DNA of 64,000 bases from CAWBLP01 sp963789495 (GTDB lineage Bacteria > Pseudomonadota > Alphaproteobacteria > Acetobacterales > Acetobacteraceae): positions 62,001 to 126,000 of the forward strand of contig CAWBLP010000012.1 of NCBI GenBank assembly GCA_963789495.1. The letters are read 5' to 3'. The translations under genes were made by a program, and so were the position numbers. Below the pieces are notes generated by a model. It saw only the letters and a program-made list of their open reading frames with translations, did no database searches and had not been told where the DNA came from. The stretch's first letter is position 1. Every line of letters begins with the position of its first letter. Shown in pieces: positions 38,690 to 47,675 of this stretch.

Positions 38690-41600
38690 ATGACGGCCAA
38701 ATTCGCCCATCGGAACAGTGTGATGGCTTATGCCGTTACGCCTCCGAACGGGACCGTGCCGCGGTTCGACGCTACGACAGACGGGCTCAGCTCGAGCGCC
38801 TTCGTTCTCACCGACAGCAATTGGAACGCGTATCCCGCGGGCGCTTTCGCCCTGTCAGGCAACGACTACCTGTCAGGTGCCGCCGTGGATATTCCGCCAT
38901 CGTGCGCTGGCGCCGGCCGCTTCGCGTATCAAGCTGACGCTCCATCCGCGTCGGCGGAGACGGTGACGACCATCTCGCCCCCGCACGCGAGCCACTCGGC
39001 ACCCTCGAATTTCGCTTTTGCCGGCGAATCGCTGGACGTTCCACCTGATGCCACGGTTCGTTCGGGCGGCGCAGACTTCGCGGTCGGCCCTGCCCCCGTC
39101 CCCGCATCCTCCGCGCCGGGCGCTGCCTGCCCGAGCCCGACAGCGTTATCCGGCGACGCGCTATCGTACGCGCTCCCGGTGCCCGATGGATCCGGCACTG
39201 ACGGCGATCGCCTCAGGCAGGGCCTGGATGTCGCCACGACAGTCGTGGAAGCGAGCGGACGCGCAACAGGCATTGGCATCCCGGTCAACTCTCCGGCTCC
39301 GGACGGTTGGTCTGGATCGGCACCGGGCGGGGCCTTACAGAGCCTTGCCGCGGCACCGCCGGTCTGGTCCACGGCAACATCGCAGGTTCTCTACCTGCAG
39401 GAGCCTGGCGATCCCGCTGCGATCAGCGTCAATGACATTCACCAGGGGCAGATCGGCGATTGCTTCCTGCTGGCCGCGATCGGAGAACTCGCCCTGTGGC
39501 ACCCGAGCGCGATCACCAACATGATCAGCGTGAACGCCAACGGTACGGAGACGGTCGCGCTTCACCTGGCGGCGTCCGGTGCCTTGCCGACCTACGGAAC
39601 CAGCAGCTTCAAGACCGTGCCGGTCACCGTCAACAACACGTTCCCGACCAACGCCGTCAATAACGGTGCCACGCAGGGTGTCGTCAACGGCGAGAAAGAG
39701 ATCTGGGTCCAGGTGCTGGAAAAGGCCGTGGCGACCCTGGAAGGCGGCTACAACGCGATCGCCAATGGCGGCAATCCGATGATCGCCATGGAGGTACTGA
39801 CCGGCCAAGCCACGACCTGGTTGTCGCCATCCTCGCTGACCGTCCAGCTGCTGCAGAGCTTCATCGCCGCGGGCAGCCTGATCACGATGGATACCGCGGC
39901 ATCCGGAACGCTGCCCTACGGCCTGGTCAACAGCCACGCCTATATGTTCGAAAGCCTCACCATGGTCGGCGGCACCGCCATGGTGCAACTGGGCAATCCC
40001 TGGGGCTACAACCAGCCCAGCGCTATCCCGCTGTCGCAGCTCTCCTCCGGGATCGTGGAAGTCGATATCGGGACATTCGTCGATTCCAACATCATCCTGG
40101 GCGGCACGGGCGCCGACACAACCGTCCTGACCAGCGCAGTCACCAACGCCTCGGTCGATCTGGGGGCCGGGCGCGATACGCTCACGCTCGCCGACGGCAC
40201 CAACACCGCGACCGTTGCCAATACCGAGTCGATCATCGGCGGCACCGGCGATGACACCATCATCCTGGCCACGCCCGCAGCCTCCACATCCATCGATCTC
40301 GGTGCCGGCAACGACGCAGTCCGGTTCGGCAACCAGCCCAATACAGCGACCCTGAGCAACATCGAAACCATCACCGGTGGCACCGGGGCGGATACCGTCA
40401 CACTTGGCACCGCGCTGACCAATGCAATGACGGTCGATCTCGCCGGCGGGGCCAACAAGCTGACCCTCGCCAACACCGGCAATAGCGGGACCGTCAGCAA
40501 TGTCGGCACGCTGATCGGTGGCAGCAGCGCCGACGCAATTCGCTTCGGTGCCGCGGCGACGAAGGCCAGTATCGACCTCGGCGCCGGCGCCGATACGCTG
40601 ACGCTCGCCGATGGAACCAACAACGCGACGGCGTCGAACGTCGAGACCATCACCGGCGGGTCCGGCAGCGACAGCATCACGCTGCATGCACCGGCCTCAG
40701 GTAGCAGCATCGATCTCGGCACCGGAAATGATGCGTTGACCTTCGGCAGCTATGCCAACAGCGCGACACTGGCCAACATCGAGACCATCATCGGTGGCAG
40801 CGGCGCCGATGCCGTCACGCTAACCACCGCACTCGACGCCGGGATGTCAGTCAATCTGGGCGGCGGGTCGAACCGCCTCGCCCTCGCCAACGGTAGCAAC
40901 ACCGGGACCGTGAGCAACGTCAAGACACTGACCGGCGGCACCGGTGCCGACACCATCACCTTCGGCGCCGCCGCGGTGGGTGCCTCTATCGATCTGGGTT
41001 CGGGCAGTGACAGCCTGAGCTTCGGCAACTTCACCAATACCGCGACGGTGGCGAACACCGAGACCATCACCGGCGGCACCGGCGCGGACTCCGTCACGCT
41101 CGTTGCGCCACTGAACAACGCGGTGCAGATCGATCTCGGCGGCGGGGCCAACAAACTGACCCTTGCCAATGCCGGCAACAACGGCACCGTCAGCAACGTC
41201 AACACACTGGTCGGCGGTGGTGGCACGGACGCGATCACCTTTGCCGCCGCGACAACACGGGCCAGCGTCGATCTCGGCGTCGGCGCCGACACGCTGACAC
41301 TTGCCAACGGCACCAACAATGCGACGGTGTCGAATGTCGAGACCATCCGCGGCGGGTCCGGCAGCGACAGCATCACCTTGCATACCGCGGCCGCAGGGGC
41401 CGCCATCGACCTTGGCGCAGGCAATGACGCCCTGACCCTCGGCAACTACGCCAATACCGCCACGCTGGCGAATGTTGAAACCGTCACCGGCGGCAGCGGC
41501 GCAGACACCGTCACCCTCGCCACCGCGTTGAATTCCGGCATGGCGGTCAACCTGGCCGGGGGCGCCAACCGGCTAACCCTCGCCAACGTCGCGAATACCG

Positions 41601-43210
41601 GAACGGTAAAGAGCGTTACGACCCTGACCGGCGGCAGCGCTGTGGACGCAATCACCCTCGGCGCCGCCGCCGTCGGCGCTTCCATCGATCTCGGTGCGGG
41701 CAATGACAGCCTGACCTTCGGCAACTTCACCAACACTGCGACGCTGCGCAACGTCGAGACCATCACCGGCGGCACCGGTGCAGATACGGTCACGCTCGGC
41801 ACCGCGCTGACGAACGCAACGAAACTCGATCTCTCAGCCGGCGCCAACAAACTCACGCTGTCCGCTTCCGGCAACAGCGGCACCATCAGCAACGTCAACA
41901 CCGTGATCGGCGGTGGCGGCGCAGACACGATCACCCTCGCCACCCCGGTAACAAGGGGCAGCATCGATCTCGGCGCCGGCGCCGACACGCTCACCCTGGC
42001 CAACGGCACCAACACCGTGACGGCGTTGAATGTGGAGACCATCACCGGCGGATCCGGCAGCGACAGCGTTGCCTTACGCGCCGCGGTGGCCGGTGCCGCG
42101 ATCGATCTTGGTGGAGGCAATGACGCCCTGACTTTCGGCAGCTACGCCAATACCGCCACGCTGGCCAATGTCGAAACCATCACCGGCGGCAGCGGCGCAG
42201 ACGTCGTCACGCTGACCACCGCGCTGACCTCCGGCATGTCGGTCAACCTGGCCGGAGGAGCCAACCGGCTCACCCTCGCCAACGTCGCGAACACCGGGAC
42301 GGTGAAGAGTGTCACGACCCTGACCGGCGGCACCGGCGCGGACGCGATCACCCTGGGCGCCGCTGCCGTCAAAGGCTCCATCGATCTCGGTGCCGGCAAT
42401 GACAGCCTGACCTTCGGCAACTTCGCCAATACCGCCACACTGGCCAACACAGAGACCATCACCGGCGGCACCGGCGCGGACACGGTTACGCTTGGCACCG
42501 CGCTGACGTCCGCAACCCGGCTTGATCTCGGCGGCGGTGCCAACAAGCTCACGCTGACCGCCTCCGGCAACACCGGGACCGTCAGCAACGTGAACACGCT
42601 GATCGGCGGCAGCGGGGCGGACACGATCACCTTCGCTTCCGCGGTGACAAAAGGCAGCATCGACCTTGGCGCCGGCACCGACACATTGACGCTCGCCAAC
42701 GGCACCAACCGCGTCTCCGTGGCCAATACCGAGACCGTGCTGGGCGGGGCCGGCAGCGATACCGTGGTGCTCACCGGCTCCAACGCGAGCCTGGTGGACG
42801 GCGGGGCCGGCATGAATTTCATCACCGGCAACCTCGGTGCAGACCGGTTCGTGTTCGCTCACAACGGTGCCGGCGACGTCACCACGGTGACCAACTTCAA
42901 GGCCGCGAAAGGCGACAAGATCGCTCTGGACACCACCGGCAGTTCGACCCTTGCGACAAACGCCTTCGATCTGGGTGGCGCGGCCCTCAGCCTTGGCACC
43001 GACCTGGCCGGGGTCGCCAATGCGGCGGCGCGTCTGGGCACGACGTTGGCCAATGGCGGCCATGGCGCCTTCGTTTACCAGCAGGACAACGGCGGACTGT
43101 ATTACAGCGGCAATGGCTCCTTCTCCGGTGGTGGCACACTGATTGGCGTCATCAACAGCAATGGCTCCACGCCTTGGGCATTCGATGCGAACAGCTTCGT
43201 GCAGGTCTGA
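38690..43210 (+). CDS. Giant calpain-type cysteine protease with RTX-like repeat domain
   Basis: Protein of 1506 residues, undamaged frame. Residues ~1-235 are Ala/Ser/Pro-rich with no recognised domain and no classical signal peptide. Residues ~240-460 form a calpain (C2 peptidase) core: Cys258 in QIGDCFLLAAIGELALWHP, His416 in NSHAYMFESL and Asn436 in LGNPWGYNQPS. The Cys-to-His spacing of 158 and His-to-Asn of 20 are close to those of calpains. Residues ~488-1366 are nineteen 46/47-residue repeats with motifs such as IDLGAGNDSLTFGN and ETITGGTGADTVTLGT, related to RTX/serralysin beta-rolls but with long spacing. The last ~135 residues (ADRFVFAHNGAGDVTTVTNF to FDANSFVQV) look like an RTX C-terminal secretion domain. 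It is most likely a type I-secreted protease; no exporter genes lie in the window. A GC hairpin follows. Confidence 0.85.
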   Translation: MTAKFAHRNSVMAYAVTPPNGTVPRFDATTDGLSSSAFVLTDSNWNAYPAGAFALSGNDYLSGAAVDIPPSCAGAGRFAYQADAPSASAETVTTISPPHASHSAPSNFAFAGESLDVPPDATVRSGGADFAVGPAPVPASSAPGAACPSPTALSGDALSYALPVPDGSGTDGDRLRQGLDVATTVVEASGRATGIGIPVNSPAPDGWSGSAPGGALQSLAAAPPVWSTATSQVLYLQEPGDPAAISVNDIHQGQIGDCFLLAAIGELALWHPSAITNMISVNANGTETVALHLAASGALPTYGTSSFKTVPVTVNNTFPTNAVNNGATQGVVNGEKEIWVQVLEKAVATLEGGYNAIANGGNPMIAMEVLTGQATTWLSPSSLTVQLLQSFIAAGSLITMDTAASGTLPYGLVNSHAYMFESLTMVGGTAMVQLGNPWGYNQPSAIPLSQLSSGIVEVDIGTFVDSNIILGGTGADTTVLTSAVTNASVDLGAGRDTLTLADGTNTATVANTESIIGGTGDDTIILATPAASTSIDLGAGNDAVRFGNQPNTATLSNIETITGGTGADTVTLGTALTNAMTVDLAGGANKLTLANTGNSGTVSNVGTLIGGSSADAIRFGAAATKASIDLGAGADTLTLADGTNNATASNVETITGGSGSDSITLHAPASGSSIDLGTGNDALTFGSYANSATLANIETIIGGSGADAVTLTTALDAGMSVNLGGGSNRLALANGSNTGTVSNVKTLTGGTGADTITFGAAAVGASIDLGSGSDSLSFGNFTNTATVANTETITGGTGADSVTLVAPLNNAVQIDLGGGANKLTLANAGNNGTVSNVNTLVGGGGTDAITFAAATTRASVDLGVGADTLTLANGTNNATVSNVETIRGGSGSDSITLHTAAAGAAIDLGAGNDALTLGNYANTATLANVETVTGGSGADTVTLATALNSGMAVNLAGGANRLTLANVANTGTVKSVTTLTGGSAVDAITLGAAAVGASIDLGAGNDSLTFGNFTNTATLRNVETITGGTGADTVTLGTALTNATKLDLSAGANKLTLSASGNSGTISNVNTVIGGGGADTITLATPVTRGSIDLGAGADTLTLANGTNTVTALNVETITGGSGSDSVALRAAVAGAAIDLGGGNDALTFGSYANTATLANVETITGGSGADVVTLTTALTSGMSVNLAGGANRLTLANVANTGTVKSVTTLTGGTGADAITLGAAAVKGSIDLGAGNDSLTFGNFANTATLANTETITGGTGADTVTLGTALTSATRLDLGGGANKLTLTASGNTGTVSNVNTLIGGSGADTITFASAVTKGSIDLGAGTDTLTLANGTNRVSVANTETVLGGAGSDTVVLTGSNASLVDGGAGMNFITGNLGADRFVFAHNGAGDVTTVTNFKAAKGDKIALDTTGSSTLATNAFDLGGAALSLGTDLAGVANAAARLGTTLANGGHGAFVYQQDNGGLYYSGNGSFSGGGTLIGVINSNGSTPWAFDANSFVQV
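40151..42787 (+). repeat. Nineteen-unit repeat array with a 696-bp higher-order period
   Basis: Inside the calpain/RTX-like gene. Units of 46 or 47 codons begin at 40151. From 40427 five unit types (47+46+46+47+46 = 232 codons) recur in fixed order, restarting at 40427, 41123, 41819 and 42515, each exactly 696 bp apart. Three full cycles plus two units of the fourth are present, after two lead-in units. Units of the same type in different cycles resemble each other more than adjacent units do. Confidence 0.92.
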
Positions 43211-43221
43211 TTGATGCAAAT

Positions 43222-43252
43222 CCCAGCGCGGGGGCCGTATGCCCCCGCTGGG
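43222..43252. terminator. GC-rich hairpin after the calpain/RTX-like gene
   Basis: GCGGGGGC and GCCCCCGC flanking CGTAT, extended by CCCA/TGGG with a two-base bulge. It lies 12 bp past the stop at 43210 and 21 bp before the end of the convergent chemoreceptor fragment, so it may serve both. There is no T-tract. Confidence 0.55.
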
Positions 43253-43272
43253 CGCGGAGCCAATCGCCGGTC

Positions 43273-43683
43273 TCAAGCATCGCACCGATCAAGGTGGGCA
43301 CCGGCCGCCTGACCCCGGCCGGCACAGGCATTCAACCGCCTCTTCTGGTCCGCGTCCGCCGTCTTCGTCAGGCTGGCCATCCGGGTCTTGAATTCCCGAC
43401 GATAAGCCTCCGTTGCCTGCTCCACATCTTTCAGCCGATCCGCGGTCGGCTCCGCCACCAGCCGGTATTCGGCGCGGTTCATCGTCACAACCAGTTTGTT
43501 GATGCGTGCGCCCTGCAGTGCCTCACTTGCCGCGACTTGAATAGTGTCGGTGGCGCGGTCGAGTTTGCCGATATTCAGGTACCCCACCATCCCCACAACG
43601 AGGGTCACGCAGGATAGCAGACCGACCACCAGTAAAATCTTGTACGAGATCTTCCAGTTTTTGAGGTTCATCAACTGCGTCAT
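43273..43683 (-). pseudogene. Truncated methyl-accepting chemotaxis protein (N-terminal part only)
   Basis: 136 codons encode only the start of a chemoreceptor: short cytoplasmic part, first membrane helix ILLVVGLLSCVTLVVGMVGYL and the beginning of a four-helix-bundle ligand domain (LDRATDTIQVAASEALQGARINKLVVTMNRAEYRLVAEP). After ~120 residues similarity stops (NACAGRGQAAG) and a stop follows next to the calpain/RTX-like gene. HAMP and signalling domains are missing and are not found downstream, so it is a remnant, cut at the junction with that gene. Confidence 0.7.
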
Positions 43684-43898
43684 CTCCGCTCAGATAGTTG
43701 TTGCTTATCTACATCGAGCGGCATCGCGCCGATACGATGACGTCACATATTGCGCGGCCAGATTATCGGTGGAAGATTAGCAACCGGTTTCCAACGCTGG
43801 AGAATCCTCGCTTCATTCGTGTAATCGATACAGTGGGGAGCGTTGCGGCAAACCGCCTTTTCCGGCGCGCGTCACCGCAACCGACCGGCGGCGCGGCC

Positions 43899-44328
43899 AT
43901 GAGATTGCTGATCGCGGTTGCGGCGTTGCTGTCCGGCCGGCGTGACCAGTTGAGCATTGTGCGCTGTGGTTCACGGCGGATCCGGGAAGCGTTCGAGGCG
44001 GTCGCGATCAGCCGCAACCGGGTTCCCCCGGCCGTCGGTGTGGTGCGGGTTGTTCCAGGGGCTGGACATTGCTGCGCTGGAGCGGGTCCTCGGTAATTGG
44101 ATGCGTGGCGGTCAACCGGCCGGGCACGTCGCGATCGACAGCAAGTGCCGGCGCGGCAGTGCCTTTGGCCAGTCCCCTGGCGCGCATCTGCTGGCGGCGT
44201 TCAGCGCGACATTGCAAGGCGTCATCGGCCTGTTGCGGGTAGCAGCCGGGGCCAATGGGATTACCGCGGCACTGGAACTGCTGAAGACGCTGCCGCTCGA
44301 GACCGTTCATGGCCGGCGAACCGAATGA
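43899..44328 (+). pseudogene. ISAs1-type transposase remnant
   Basis: Two frames together resemble the first half of an ISAs1 / H-repeat-type transposase: LLIAVAALLSGRRDQLSIVRCGSRRIREA, then, after a frame change near 44040, LFQGLDIAALERVLGNWM, HVAIDSKCRRGSAFGQ (where 'IDGKTLRGS' is usual) and HLLAAFSATLQGVIGLLRVAAG, ANGITAALELLKTLPL. The reading ends at 44328 before the rest of the catalytic domain. No terminal repeats were found. It is a decayed fragment. Confidence 0.65.
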
Positions 44329-44567
44329 CCCTGCTCCGCTGCATCGAAGCTGCTGTTGTGACCCTGACACGTCGATCCCGGCGTTTTCGGGGCAAAATGC
44401 CGGGATTCCTGCCCCGGGGCGGGATCGAAACGTAAGAGTTGAAACACTAGCCGTGCGGCCACCCCCAGGGCATCCTGCGCGATCCGCCCATCAGGCCGCT
44501 CCCGCCCGCCACCACGACAACCCGCATCAGCGGGACAGCCGAACCCGGAATGCTCCAGGAGGCCCGC

Positions 44568-45386
44568 ATGCCCGCCTTCATCTGCACCACCTGTGGAACG
44601 CAATACCCGGACAGCGAAGCCGCGCCTTCCGGCTGCATCATCTGCCAGGAGGAGCGGCAATACGTGAACCCGTTCGGCCAGGCCTGGACCTCGCTGGCCA
44701 CGCTGCGGCGGACCCATTTCAACGCCTTCCGCCAGCACGAGCCCGGCCTGATCGGCATTGGCACCACGCCCGCCTTCGGCATCGCGCAACGCGCCCTGCT
44801 GCTGCGCACCGAACGCGGCAACGTGCTGTGGGACTGCATCAGCTTCATCGATGACGCCACTGTCGAGATCGTCCGGGCGTTGGGTGGCATCGCGGCGATC
44901 GCGATCTCCCACCCGCACTACTACGCATCGATGGTGGAATGGAGCCGCGCCTTCGGGGATGCGCCGATCCACCTGCACGTCGCGGATCGTCGCTGGGTGG
45001 TGCGCGCCGATGCCGCCGTCAACTTCTGGGATGGCGAGAGCCAGCCGCTGATGCCGGGCGTGACGCTGCTGCGTTGCGGCGGGCATTTCGCCGGCGGGAC
45101 CGTGCTGCACTGGGCTCAGGGTGCCGCCGGCAAAGGGGCGCTGCTGTCCGGCGACATCGTCCAGGTCGGGCTCGACAAGAAGGTCAGCTTCATGCGCAGC
45201 TACCCGGACCTGATCCCGCTCGATGCAAGCTCCGTCCGACACATCGCCGATGTGCTGGAGCCCTGGCCGTTCGAGCCGATCTACGGCGCATGGTGGGACC
45301 GCATCATCGCCAGCGGGGGCAAAGCGGCGATCGCCTACTCGGTGCGTCGCTACCTGAAGGCGATCAGCGCCCCGCCGGAGGACTGA
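44568..45386 (+). CDS. Metallo-beta-lactamase-fold hydrolase with N-terminal zinc ribbon
   Basis: Protein of 272 residues. The first ~30 residues carry two CxxC pairs (FICTTCGTQYP and GCIICQEE), a small zinc ribbon. The rest is an MBL fold in which the usual H-x-H-x-D-H motif is replaced by ISHPHYYASMVEW; further metal-site segments are CGGHFAGGTVLHW and LLSGDIVQV. This 'HPHYY' subgroup is known but uncharacterised, so hydrolase activity is inferred. GGAGG six bases before the ATG at 44568 supports the start. It has no operon partner. Confidence 0.82.
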   Translation: MPAFICTTCGTQYPDSEAAPSGCIICQEERQYVNPFGQAWTSLATLRRTHFNAFRQHEPGLIGIGTTPAFGIAQRALLLRTERGNVLWDCISFIDDATVEIVRALGGIAAIAISHPHYYASMVEWSRAFGDAPIHLHVADRRWVVRADAAVNFWDGESQPLMPGVTLLRCGGHFAGGTVLHWAQGAAGKGALLSGDIVQVGLDKKVSFMRSYPDLIPLDASSVRHIADVLEPWPFEPIYGAWWDRIIASGGKAAIAYSVRRYLKAISAPPED

Positions 45387-45573
45387 CCGCGACCGGTCCG
45401 GTGCCACGGACGCTGCCGGCACCACAGGCCCGGCCACCGCAGGCCCGACAGCCTAGCCTTGGCCGTGCGCCCTATACTCGTTGCCGCGCGCAACCGGCGA
45501 GGGCCTGCCGGCTCACCGCCGCCGGCCTCTCTGGACGCCCGCGCCCGCATCGCGGCGCCGTGACCCGCCGGCG

Positions 45574-46105
45574 TCACTCCTTCGCCGGCGGCCGACGGCG
45601 GAATGCGTCCAGGCTGACCACCTGCGGTTCGGACGGCTTGTCGGCCGGCGGCGCCTCGTCTTCGGATGGCGTCGCCGACGGTACCGGCAGTTGCGCGACC
45701 GAGTTCGGCGACCACCTCCGGCGTAACCGCATGGAAGCGCAGCCCATAGCGGACATACGGGTCGGCGAACCCAACCACCGCATCGAGCGGGATCGCCAGG
45801 CTGGCGGAGATCCCGCCGAACGACAGGCCGACGCTGATCAGCCGCGCGTCCCGGTCCATATTCAGGTCCCAGAACTGGTGCTGCAGCACGATGGTCATCT
45901 CCTGCGGATACTGCGCGCGCAGACGCGGCGGAATGACCGTGCCGGGATGGTCCGTGCGGAACGTCAGGTAGAAATGATGACCGCCGGGCAAACCATGCAC
46001 CGAGGCGTACTCGATGGCCTCCGCGACCACGCCGCGCAGGGATTTTTCCGTCCAGTCCTCGTAGGGCAGCAGGCTTTCTGGTTGCTGTCCCTGATCGTCG
46101 CTCAT
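45574..46105 (-). CDS. sspB: ClpXP adaptor SspB (one insertion)
   Basis: Delivers ssrA-tagged proteins to ClpXP. It starts MSDDQGQQPESLLPYEDWTEKSLRGVVAEAIEYAS (46105), then HHFYLTFRTDHPGTVIP and MTIVLQHQFWDLNMDRDARLISVGLSFGG, the alphaproteobacterial SspB core. After VVAELG one extra base near 45700 shifts the frame; correcting it gives VAQLPVPSATPSEDEAPPADKPSEPQVVSLDAFRRRPPAKE and a stop at 45574. VVSLDAFRRR is the ClpX-binding XB tail. Corrected length is 176 residues. Without the correction the tail is replaced by ~110 nonsense residues. Confidence 0.88.
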
Positions 46106-46222
46106 CCGTCCTCCTTCTCGAGACTCCGTACCCATAGCGCGCGTGATTCAGGTGGGCAAACGGTGTCTGGCTTTACAGACCCCGTGTGACACCGAATGCT
46201 GGCCGCTTCGGGGCGGGACGTC

Positions 46223-47461
46223 ATGACCGATCGCAAGACTGAACGGCCCGATGGGGCTGAACCGGGGTGGCAGCTGACGCTCTGGACCATGGTGGGCGTG
46301 CAGTTCGTGATGAGTATCTCGTTCAGCATCGTCAGCCCGATCATGCCGCTGTTCCTCCCGGAACTGGGTGTGACCAGCATCGAAGGGATCGATCTCTGGG
46401 CCGGCGTGATCGCCTCCGTCACCTCCTTCGTGGCGATCTTCACCGCGCCGATCTGGGGCGGCATGGCCGACCGCTACGGCCGCAAGCTGATGGTGTTGCG
46501 GGCGACGCTGGGCATCGCGGTGTTCACGGCGCTGATCGCGGTGGCCCACAGCCCGTGGCACGTGCTGGCGTTCCGCGGCGCCATGGGGGCGCTGGCCGGC
46601 TTCAATTCCGCCGCCACCGTGCTGGTGGCGACCCAGGTGCCGGAGACCCGGATCGGCTGGTCCCTGGGATGGTTGAGCACCGGCCAGTTGGTGGGGTCGC
46701 TGGTCGGTCCGCTGGTGGGCGGCGCCATGGCAGACCTGTCCGGCAGCTACCGTCTGCCCTTCGTTTTCGCCGGTGCCATGGCGTTCTGCGCCTTCATCGG
46801 CACCTGGCGGTTCGTCCCGGAACGCTTCACCCGTCCCGAGGAAGGGCGGCAGCGCGGCTCGCTGCTGACCGGCCTGTCGGTGCTGACGCGCTCCCGCGGG
46901 CTGCTCGCGCTGGTGCTGGTGATGATGATGGCGCAGTTCGCCACCATGGCGGTGCAGCCGGTGGTGACGCTGTATGTGCAGGACATGCTGGGGCCGCGAC
47001 CGGACCTGGCGACGCTGGGTGGACTGGCATTCTCGGCCACCGGCCTGGCCGGGGTGCTGGCGGTGCCGATCCTGGGACGCCAGAGCGACGTGATCGGCTA
47101 TCGCCGGGTGCTGCTGATCTGCCTGACCGGCGCCGCCCTGTTCACGCTGCCGCAGAGCCTCCCGCTGGGCTACTGGGCCTTCGTGGTGGAGCGGTTCGGG
47201 CTCGGCCTGTTCACCGGCGGCGTCCTGCCGGCCGCGAACGCCTTGATCGGGCGGCTGACCACCCCGGCCAATCGCGGCTTCGTCTACGGCGTGCTGTCGT
47301 CCGCCTATTTCGTCGGCAACACGGTCGGCCCGATCACCGGCGGCGTGGTGGCGGCGACCGCAGGCATCAACTGGGTGTTCGCGGTGACGGCCGCGATGCT
47401 GATCGCCAACGTCATCTGGGTCTGGATAGCCGTGCCGGAAGTGGCGTCGGAGCGGCGCTGA
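46223..47461 (+). CDS. MFS transporter (12 TM)
   Basis: Protein of 412 residues with twelve predicted helices. The loop 2-3 MFS signature GGMADRYGRKLMVLRA is clear, as is the symmetric second-half PILGRQSDVIGYRRVLLI. WSLGWLSTGQLVGSLVGPLVGGAMAD is a motif-C-like 'G..LGP..GG', which suggests drug or metabolite export (DHA1-type antiporter). Substrate unknown. The ATG at 46223 (MTDRKTE) is divergent from sspB. Confidence 0.88.
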   Translation: MTDRKTERPDGAEPGWQLTLWTMVGVQFVMSISFSIVSPIMPLFLPELGVTSIEGIDLWAGVIASVTSFVAIFTAPIWGGMADRYGRKLMVLRATLGIAVFTALIAVAHSPWHVLAFRGAMGALAGFNSAATVLVATQVPETRIGWSLGWLSTGQLVGSLVGPLVGGAMADLSGSYRLPFVFAGAMAFCAFIGTWRFVPERFTRPEEGRQRGSLLTGLSVLTRSRGLLALVLVMMMAQFATMAVQPVVTLYVQDMLGPRPDLATLGGLAFSATGLAGVLAVPILGRQSDVIGYRRVLLICLTGAALFTLPQSLPLGYWAFVVERFGLGLFTGGVLPAANALIGRLTTPANRGFVYGVLSSAYFVGNTVGPITGGVVAATAGINWVFAVTAAMLIANVIWVWIAVPEVASERR

Positions 47462-47675
47462 TCCGATCGCCGATGGCGACGGTTCATTGCGTCACGGGAT
47501 TGGAGCCAACTGTTTGCGCTAGAGCCTCGGTGCTGACCTTTCACAGCCGTGTTCGGACCGAGCCAGGAGGGTCCGCCGCATCGAACAAGCCTGACCATAG
47601 GGGTTCAGCACATCTTCACCTTGGTCCCGCAACTAATTACCGTCCCCGCCGATTCCGGCCAGGAGGACCCCTAGC

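Noticed and set aside
39335..43285. Long antisense frames across the calpain/RTX-like gene
   Set aside because: They arise from the repetitive GC-rich coding strand and mirror its period; no independent motifs or ribosome-binding sites.
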